NCBI RefSeq assembly: GCF_030376605.1
Contig: NZ_JARRAE010000006.1
Span: 62,001 to 126,000 of the forward strand
Source: Pseudochrobactrum sp. sp1633
Lineage (GTDB): Bacteria > Pseudomonadota > Alphaproteobacteria > Rhizobiales > Rhizobiaceae
Reading direction: 5' to 3'
Length of the DNA: 64,000 nucleotides
The notes under the pieces: model-generated
What the model was told of the DNA's origin: nothing
The model's database searches: none
The model's input: the letters and a program-made list of their open reading frames with translations, nothing else
Position numbers and translations under genes: made by a program
Part shown: one piece after another, positions 58,479 to 64,000 of the stretch
How the letters are laid out: every line of letters begins with the position of its first letter
Numbering within the stretch: position 1 is the stretch's first letter

Positions 58479-60155
58479 TTGAATGGTTCAGTCGTCCTCC
58501 TGCATCTTGCAGGGGCAGTCGCGCTGCTGTTATGGGCAACACGGATGGTACGGTCAGGCGTTGAGAGCGCTTATGGTGACCGCTTACGCCGACGACTGCG
58601 CAAATATATGCAAAAACCTGTTCTCGCAGTCAGCTTTGGCATTTTACTGGCTGTATCCCTTCAAAGCTCCACCGCTGTTACCCTGCTTGTCGGCTCCTTT
58701 GTCGGCGCGGGCTTTGTCAGCGGCGTAGCAGGCCTTATGGCCGTGCGCGGCGGCGAGCTCGGCTCTGCCCTTGTCGTTAAAATCCTGAGCTATGACCTGA
58801 CTTTGCTGGTGCCTTTGGCGCTCGTTGCAGGCACTTTCATTTCTATGTCCTCCGAGCGGTTGTTCTGGCGGCAAAATGGTAAAATTCTGGTCGGTATCGG
58901 CCTGCTTATTCTTTCGCTTGAACTTACAGGCGAAGCGACGACACCTTTGCGCGACAGTCAACTGCTGCCGGTGATCGTCAATTATCTGGCGAGTGATCCG
59001 GTTACCACCTATCTGCTTGCAGCGCTGATGACATGGCTATTCCATTCCTCGATTGCTGCAATCATCCTGCTCACATCTTTCGCGTCACGCGGCCTCATTC
59101 AGCCTGATCTGGCTGTGGTGATGGTGCTTGGCGTTAATCTTGGTTCATCCATCATTGCGCCGCTGCTCACACGCAATGCTCCGCCGGAAACCCGCGTTGT
59201 GCCATTGGGCAATCTGATGATGCGCGGCGCAGGCTCGCTGGTCATTCTGATCCTGTTCCTGACGTTTAAACCACCTGTAGCGTTTCTCGGATCAGACCCT
59301 GTCAGTCAGGTTGTGAATGCGCATATCCTGTTCAACACGATCATTCTGGTGGCGGGTATTCCGCTTTCAAGTCTGATCCTGCGTGCCACAGAAGCACTGG
59401 TCAACCTCAAGGCCAAACCGGAAGCCCCTGCCGAGACAGTCTTCACGCAGGAAATCAGCGCGCTGGATATAAGTGTGATCAACTCCCCGCCTCTGGCGCT
59501 CGGTAACGCAACGCGCGAAGTTGTGCGCACCTGCGAAACCGTTGATGTGATGCTGCGCCGGATTATGGATCTTTATGAAAAACCGGATCAGGTCGGCATC
59601 AACGAACTGGCAAAGCTGGATGATCGTCTGGATGCACGCCACGCCGCTATCAAGCTTTATCTGGCAAAGCTCGCAACTAAGAGCCTTACCGAAGACGAGG
59701 CTCTGCGCACGCAGGAGCTTCTCGGTGCCTGCGTGAAGCTTGAACAGGTCGGCGATATTATTGTGCGCAATATGCTCGCCCATGTGCAGAAGAAAATGGA
59801 TCGCAAACTGGAGTTCACCGAAGAAGGCTGGGATGAGCTGACCGAATTCCACGCAATGGTCGTTTCCAACGCACATCTGGCCTTTAACGTGCTGGTATCG
59901 CGCGACAGCTATACGGCGCGCCAGCTTGTGCATGAAAAAGATCATCTGCGTGATATGGAAAAGCGCACAAGCGAAATGCATTTCCAGCGCCTGCGTGAAG
60001 GCACTGTGCGCAGTGTTGAAACCAGCTCGATCCATCTGGATACGATCCGCGACCTCAAGCAGATCAACTCATTGCTGGCTTCTATGGCCTATCCGGTACT
60101 GGAAGAAAAAGGCATGCTCGGCGGCACACGCCTGAAAGCAGTGACAGAAAGCTAA
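58479..60155 (+). CDS. Na/Pi cotransporter with C-terminal PhoU-like domain
   Basis: Sodium-dependent phosphate transporter of the NptA/PNaS (YjbB-like) family. 558 aa. Two inverted Na/Pi repeats carry the family motif QSSTA (LQSSTAVTLLVG, residues about 63-74) and its partner FHSSIAAIIL (about 190); the C-terminal third (about 330-545) is a helical PhoU-like domain. TTG start with AAAAGGA eight bases upstream. Pho box upstream and terminator downstream make it a single-gene Pho-regulon unit. Direction (uptake or efflux, as argued for YjbB) is not decided. Confidence 0.9.
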   Translation: MNGSVVLLHLAGAVALLLWATRMVRSGVESAYGDRLRRRLRKYMQKPVLAVSFGILLAVSLQSSTAVTLLVGSFVGAGFVSGVAGLMAVRGGELGSALVVKILSYDLTLLVPLALVAGTFISMSSERLFWRQNGKILVGIGLLILSLELTGEATTPLRDSQLLPVIVNYLASDPVTTYLLAALMTWLFHSSIAAIILLTSFASRGLIQPDLAVVMVLGVNLGSSIIAPLLTRNAPPETRVVPLGNLMMRGAGSLVILILFLTFKPPVAFLGSDPVSQVVNAHILFNTIILVAGIPLSSLILRATEALVNLKAKPEAPAETVFTQEISALDISVINSPPLALGNATREVVRTCETVDVMLRRIMDLYEKPDQVGINELAKLDDRLDARHAAIKLYLAKLATKSLTEDEALRTQELLGACVKLEQVGDIIVRNMLAHVQKKMDRKLEFTEEGWDELTEFHAMVVSNAHLAFNVLVSRDSYTARQLVHEKDHLRDMEKRTSEMHFQRLREGTVRSVETSSIHLDTIRDLKQINSLLASMAYPVLEEKGMLGGTRLKAVTES

Positions 60156-60170
60156 ACCAGCGCTCAAACA

Positions 60171-60200
60171 AAAAAAGCCCGCGAATATCGCGGGCTTTTT
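60171..60200. terminator. Bidirectional terminator
   Basis: GCCCGCGA (60177-60184) pairs with TCGCGGGC (60188-60195), flanked by A- and T-runs, between the convergent transporter and yqeY-type genes. Confidence 0.92.
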
Positions 60201-60220
60201 CATTTCTTCAATTAAGCATA

Positions 60221-60676
60221 TCAAACACCAAGCAGCTCTTTCAACACAGCGCTGGCTTTGGCAAAATCCATCTGGCCGGTATAGCGCTCTTTGAGTACAG
60301 CCATAACCTTACCCATATCGCGCAGACCTTCCGCACCGATTTCAGCAATCGCGGCAGCGCTGTTCGCACGGATTTCATCATCGCTGAGCTGCTGCGGCAG
60401 AAACTCTTTAATGATTTCGATTTCAGCACGCTCAGTCTCAGCCAGTTCAATACGATTGCCTTCTTCGTACATTCTCGCGGATTCTTCACGCTGCTTGATC
60501 ATCTTGGCAAGGATTGCCAGCAATTCATCGTCGGTTACAGGATCTTTGCCTGCACCGCGATTAGCAATGTCACGATCCTTCAGAGCAGCCATAATCAGGC
60601 GCAGCGTTGAGGAACGCATTTTATCATGGGCTTTCATAGCCGTTGTCAGAGCTTGCGAAATTTCCTGACGCAGCAT
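60221..60676 (-). CDS. GatB/YqeY domain protein
   Basis: 151 aa from ATG 60676 (MLRQEISQALTTAMKAHDK) with AAGGAG upstream; extension to 60901 is unsupported. The YqeY family consists of the tRNA-binding C-terminal domain pair of GatB as a stand-alone protein (RSSTLRLIMAALKDRDIA, LAKMIKQREESARMYEEGNR, GKVMAVLKERYTGQMDF). Role in tRNA-dependent amidation or tRNA binding is possible but not established. It is divergent from carA across 395 bp. Confidence 0.93.
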   Translation of the reverse strand: MLRQEISQALTTAMKAHDKMRSSTLRLIMAALKDRDIANRGAGKDPVTDDELLAILAKMIKQREESARMYEEGNRIELAETERAEIEIIKEFLPQQLSDDEIRANSAAAIAEIGAEGLRDMGKVMAVLKERYTGQMDFAKASAVLKELLGV

Positions 60677-61071
60677 TTTTATCTCCTTGAACAGGATAGC
60701 AATATGCTTTTCGTTATCCGGTTTGTTAAATTTATAAAATCCGGCAATATATGCAACAAGGCTGGCCGGAATAAGCAAATCAAAGGCCTTATAGCGCAAT
60801 TTAGCGTTCTGGCAAAAGCAGGCACACCGTTTTTTCCGCCTCAAACTGCAAGATTGCCTGAATACATATCTGAATCCGGTTAAAAACAGTACGGTCAGCA
60901 ATTGACCAGCCCATAAGATTTCTTTACATTGTTAATCTTAGCAGAAGATTTTTTTCGTTCTCGCGACGGGGCTCATTGTATCCGGCGCGTTTTCGCACGA
61001 CCTGTCTCAACTTATAGGACGGGCCCCTCTGCATAACAGCACAGCGCGCAATTTTGATCAGGAGTGCCTCA
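60677..61071. other. Divergent region between the yqeY-type gene and carA
   Basis: 395 bp, no gene. It contains the carA promoter candidate (separate entry) and, just after it, a small stem AATCTT/AAGATT (60934-60939, 60945-60950) followed by a T-run. Confidence 0.55.
60902..60930 (+). promoter_or_regulatory. Sigma-70 type promoter of carA
   Basis: TTGACC (60902-60907), 17-nt spacer, TACATT (60925-60930). Transcription would start near 60937, giving a leader of about 135 nt before the carA ATG. Confidence 0.5.
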
Positions 61072-62292
61072 ATGACCGAAACCACACCGAAAACCGCACC
61101 CTGGACGATTTCCAAACCTACAGCTGTCCTCGTTCTTGCAGATGGCACAGTCATTGAAGGCAAAGGCGTTGGCGCAGTCGGTGCAATTGAAGCCGAGGTT
61201 TGCTTCAACACCTCGCTCACCGGTTATCAGGAAGTTCTGACCGATCCGTCCTATGCAGGTCAGATCGTAACTTTCACATTTCCTCATATCGGCAATGCCG
61301 GCACAAATGAAGAAGACAGCGAGCGCCTTAATGCGGGCAGCCGTTCCGGTGCTGTCGGCACAATTATCAAAGCGGATATCACTGCGCCGTCGAATTATCG
61401 CTCAACGCAGGATTTCGACAAATGGCTGAAGCATCATGGCATCATCGGTCTCAGCAATATTAATACACGCGCACTGACCGCGCTGATTCGCGAAAAAGGC
61501 GCAGCCAATGCCGTGATCGCACATGATCCGAGCGGCAATTTTGATATTCCGGCGCTGAAAAAGCGGGCAGCGGCATGGGCTGGCCTCGTAGACCTCGATC
61601 TCGCGAAGAATGTAACCTCCGGCCAATCCTCCGTCTGGACAGAGAAATCATGGGTCTGGAATGAAGGCTACGGCCAGCAGGGTGAAGAACAGTTCCACGT
61701 TGTAGCCATTGACTACGGTATCAAGCGCAACATTTTGCGCCTGTTTGCTGATCTTGGCGGCAAGGTCACCATTGTACCGGCAACAGCAACAGCTGAAGAT
61801 ATTCTGGCGCATAATCCGGATGGTATCTTCCTCTCCAATGGTCCTGGCGATCCTGCGGCGACCGGCGAATATGCAGTACCGACCATTCAGAAACTGATTG
61901 CAACGGATATTCCGCTGTTCGGCATTTGCCTCGGCCACCAGATGCTGGCGCTGGCAACAGGCGGCAAGACAGTGAAGATGCATCAGGGTCATCACGGCGG
62001 CAACCATCCGGTCAAAGATCATACAACCGGCAAGGTTGAGATCGTTTCGATGAACCACGGCTTTGCGGTGGATGCGGACAGCCTGCCGGAAGGCGTGGAA
62101 GAAACCCATATCTCGCTGTTTGACGGCACGAATTGCGGCCTGCGGATTATCGGCAAGCCGGTATTCTCGGTACAGCACCATCCGGAAGCGTCTCCGGGTC
62201 CTGAAGACTCGTTCTACCTGTTCCGTCGCTTTATCAATCTGATCCGCACACGCAAGGGTCAGGAACCACTGCCGGAACGCGAAGCGGCCTGA
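61072..62292 (+). CDS. carA: Carbamoyl-phosphate synthase small subunit CarA
   Basis: Glutaminase subunit that supplies ammonia to CarB for arginine and pyrimidine synthesis. 406 aa from ATG 61072, AGGAG eight bases upstream. N-terminal CPSase domain (CFNTSLTGYQEVLTDPSYAG) and C-terminal class I glutamine amidotransferase with the nucleophile Cys in FGICLGHQM and His/Glu in VQHHPEASPGPED. carB lies 1.46 kb downstream on the same strand, separated by a metallopeptidase gene on the opposite strand. Confidence 0.98.
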   Translation: MTETTPKTAPWTISKPTAVLVLADGTVIEGKGVGAVGAIEAEVCFNTSLTGYQEVLTDPSYAGQIVTFTFPHIGNAGTNEEDSERLNAGSRSGAVGTIIKADITAPSNYRSTQDFDKWLKHHGIIGLSNINTRALTALIREKGAANAVIAHDPSGNFDIPALKKRAAAWAGLVDLDLAKNVTSGQSSVWTEKSWVWNEGYGQQGEEQFHVVAIDYGIKRNILRLFADLGGKVTIVPATATAEDILAHNPDGIFLSNGPGDPAATGEYAVPTIQKLIATDIPLFGICLGHQMLALATGGKTVKMHQGHHGGNHPVKDHTTGKVEIVSMNHGFAVDADSLPEGVEETHISLFDGTNCGLRIIGKPVFSVQHHPEASPGPEDSFYLFRRFINLIRTRKGQEPLPEREAA

Positions 62293-62315
62293 AATAAATA
62301 CTGATAAACAAAATA

Positions 62316-62345
62316 AAAAGGCCGGTGAAATTCACCGGCCTTTTT
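62316..62345. terminator. Bidirectional terminator after carA
   Basis: GGCCGGTGAA (62320-62329) pairs with TTCACCGGCC (62331-62340), A-run before and T-run after. It also lies beyond element copy E on the metallopeptidase side. Confidence 0.9.
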
Positions 62346-62372
62346 GTATTTCTTACTATCAAGCGCTACGTC

Positions 62373-62496
62373 ATATTCGGGATGATGGCGTGGTGAAAAT
62401 GGTGATTTTCGAGAACCGGAGCGCAGTGCACTTTAATGTGCATGAGCACCGGAAGTCGAGGAAAGCGCCATTTGCAAACCGTCAGCACCCGAATAT
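62373..62496. repeat. Palindromic 3'-UTR element, copy E (after the metallopeptidase gene)
   Basis: Outer arms ATATTCGGG (62373-62381) and CCCGAATAT (62488-62496) differ from those of the other copies but pair perfectly. The apical stem is TGCAC/GTGCA (62427-62431, 62438-62442) in place of CGTAC/GTACG. The right end is one base from the stop codon TGA (62500-62498). Confidence 0.9.
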
Positions 62497-62497
62497 A

Positions 62498-63427
62498 TCA
62501 AATAGGGTTGTTGAAGGTATCGCAGGCTTCCACTTTCCCTGTGTCGAAGCCACGCTTGAACCATGTGGAGCGCTGAGCAGCGGTACCGTGGTTAAAGCTT
62601 TCTGGAACGACATAGCCTTGGGCGCGCTTTTGCAACGTATCGTCACCGATCTGATGGGCGGCATTCAATGCTTCTTCCAGATCACCCTGCTCGAGCAGAC
62701 CTTTTTGAGCAGTGAATTTACCCCAGACACCGGCAAAGCAATCGGCCTGCAATTCCACGCGCACGGACATGGCATTCGATTGTGCTTCACTCATGCTTTG
62801 GCGCATCTGGTTAAACTTAGGCAGAATGCCGAGCAGGTTCTGAACATGGTGCCCGACTTCATGCGACAATACATAAGCATGAGCAAAGTCACCGGAAGCG
62901 CCAAAACGCTTATCCAGCTCATTGTAAAAGCTCAGATCAATATAAACCTTCTGATCTCCGGGGCAATAAAACGGCCCAGAAGCAGCAGAGGCAAAACCGC
63001 AAGCTGACTTAACCTGTCCATCAAAGAGAACAAGCGTCGGCTTTTTATAGGTCTGTCCGGCAGCCTGAAAAATACCGCTCCAGACTTCTTCTGTTTCTTT
63101 CAAAACAACACGGGAGAAGCTTGCAGCCTCATCATCCGCACGCGGCGCAGTTGCGCCCCCTCCGGCGGAGGTTCTGCTTGCCGAAGGTGCCTGCGTGGTT
63201 TGCACAGAGCCATCGCCAAACAATAGCGGCAACGGATTGATCCCGACCATCCACAATACCAGAGCGATTGCACCGAGCATTATGATGCCGGAAAGCCCGC
63301 CGCCACGCACAACACGAAAGCCCGGACCACCAAGCCCGCCGCCCCTGCCGAACCCTCCGGGCGCACCACCGCCACTGCCGCGGCGATCCTCAACATTGTC
63401 ACTCTCTTCGCGACCTTGCCAGCGCAT
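62498..63427 (-). CDS. Neutral zinc metallopeptidase (YpfJ family)
   Basis: 309 aa from ATG 63427 (MRWQGREESDNVEDRRG), AGGAG upstream; an earlier in-frame start at 63451 is rejected. PF04228-type: a Gly/Arg-rich cytoplasmic N-terminus, one membrane helix (GIIMLGAIALVLWMVGINPL), then a periplasmic domain with the zinc motif HEVGHH (YVLSHEVGHHVQN), preceded by FYCPGDQKVYIDLSF. Protease activity is predicted; substrate unknown. It interrupts carA and carB on the opposite strand. Confidence 0.93.
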   Translation of the reverse strand: MRWQGREESDNVEDRRGSGGGAPGGFGRGGGLGGPGFRVVRGGGLSGIIMLGAIALVLWMVGINPLPLLFGDGSVQTTQAPSASRTSAGGGATAPRADDEAASFSRVVLKETEEVWSGIFQAAGQTYKKPTLVLFDGQVKSACGFASAASGPFYCPGDQKVYIDLSFYNELDKRFGASGDFAHAYVLSHEVGHHVQNLLGILPKFNQMRQSMSEAQSNAMSVRVELQADCFAGVWGKFTAQKGLLEQGDLEEALNAAHQIGDDTLQKRAQGYVVPESFNHGTAAQRSTWFKRGFDTGKVEACDTFNNPI

Positions 63428-63748
63428 CGGCGCTCTCCTTATTTTATACAATTCCGTGATAACTATAATAAAGCGGAAAAGCGTTGCCCGCTACTCTGTC
63501 ACTGCGTTATTTAGCGAAGATAAAACGAGGACTATTTGAAAAGCACCTGTCAGCCGGTCAAATTTAAATAAGATTTGTTATAAACTCCGTTTTTCTCCCA
63601 AATATCGTATTTAAGGGGTTACTTTCCGCGAACTGATTACCTATAAGACACGCTTAGCCCAGACGCATCACACAGCCTCTGAACCCGACGGTCATCCGTT
63701 CGGGCTTTTGCCGCAGAGCCATATAAGCGCTAAACACAGGATAGAGCC
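63428..63748. other. Divergent region upstream of carB
   Basis: 321 bp without a gene between the metallopeptidase and carB. It should carry the carB promoter and contains a hairpin listed separately. Confidence 0.5.
63684..63709 (+). promoter_or_regulatory. Terminator-like hairpin in the carB leader
   Basis: CCCGACGG (63684-63691) pairs with CCGTTCGGG (63696-63704) with one bulged base, followed by CTTTT. It is 39 nt upstream of the carB ATG; this could be an attenuator or the end of an upstream transcript. Confidence 0.45.
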
Positions 63749-64000
63749 ATGCCAAAACGCACAGACATCAAATCGATTCTGATTATCGGAGCGGGACCAA
63801 TTGTTATCGGTCAGGCATGCGAATTTGACTATTCAGGCACTCAGGCCTGTAAGGCCCTGAAAGAAGAGGGCTACCGGATCATTCTGGTGAACTCCAATCC
63901 GGCAACGATCATGACTGATCCTGATCTGGCGGATGCCACTTATATCGAACCGATCACACCGGAAGTTGTTGCCAAAATCATCGCCAAAGAGCGTCCGGAT
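63749..64000 (+). CDS. carB: Carbamoyl-phosphate synthase large subunit CarB, 5' part
   Basis: First 84 codons; the gene leaves the window at the right edge (a full protein is about 1,160 aa in this order). ATG 63749 with AGGA eight bases upstream. The opening [20 protein letters not shown], then [21 protein letters not shown] and [21 protein letters not shown], is the highly conserved N-terminal carboxyphosphate ATP-grasp domain of CarB. It works with CarA encoded at 61072-62292. Confidence 0.97.
   Translation, partial: MPKRTDIKSILIIGAGPIVIGQACEFDYSGTQACKALKEEGYRIILVNSNPATIMTDPDLADATYIEPITPEVVAKIIAKERPD

Overview
The window looks like a chromosomal segment of an alphaproteobacterium of the order Hyphomicrobiales (Rhizobiales), most likely family Brucellaceae (a Brucella/Ochrobactrum/Pseudochrobactrum-type genome). 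The grounds are: the complete division and cell wall (dcw) cluster in the alphaproteobacterial order; a very long FtsZ; an Omp25/31-type beta-barrel protein; the rpoD-dnaG pairing; and palindromic intergenic repeats of the kind I associate with Brucella and Ochrobactrum. The genus assignment is inference from gene content. No insertion sequence, prophage, CRISPR array or rRNA operon was seen.

Layout. 1-1695: the 3' end of an M24 aminopeptidase gene and a convergent azlCD exporter pair. 1859-27976 (minus strand): rsmH-ftsL-ftsI-murE-murF-mraY-murD-ftsW-murG-murC-murB-ddl-ftsQ-ftsA-ftsZ, then lpxC, bamD, recN and ligA. These cover lipid I/II synthesis, septal peptidoglycan, the divisome, lipid A commitment and outer-membrane assembly. 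mraZ, usually first in this cluster, is not seen. 28371-28781: RNase P RNA with a recognisable promoter. 28945-34627: peptidoglycan hydrolases and recycling genes (SLT transglycosylase, AmpD-type amidase, TerB/DnaJ co-chaperone, GH25 lysozyme lipoprotein, and an MltB-type transglycosylase broken by a one-base frameshift). 35051-37301: a 28-residue membrane peptide, then metF preceded by an ArsR-methyltransferase fusion gene with a palindromic operator. 37439-38953: a DUF2293-type gene followed by two AT-rich orphan genes that look recently acquired. 38984-49937: MOSC protein, tam, ettA, hydrolase, D-lyxose isomerase, the glycine-betaine demethylase pair gbcAB, pncA, a HI0933-type flavoprotein and an Omp25-type protein. 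50184-53377: small hypothetical genes, a CAU-anticodon tRNA (probably Ile2), a YcgN-type protein and HlyU. 53516-57960: rpoD and dnaG. 58226-60155: a Pho-box-preceded Na/Pi cotransporter. 60221-64000: a YqeY protein, carA, a zinc metallopeptidase and the 5' part of carB.

The most notable non-genic signal is a five-copy, roughly 125-145 bp palindromic element at about 15.1, 40.6, 42.5, 53.0 and 62.4 kb. Four copies begin within 0-3 nt of a stop codon, always in the same orientation, and three of those sit between the stop codon and the terminator. Outer and apical arms change sequence between copies while staying complementary, which suggests the folded structure is maintained. A second palindrome group with AGAGCA/TGCTCT ends occurs at about 4.1, 10.2 and 45.9 kb. 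The best candidates for something undescribed are this 3'-UTR element and the orphan two-gene AT-rich cassette at 37.8-38.95 kb.
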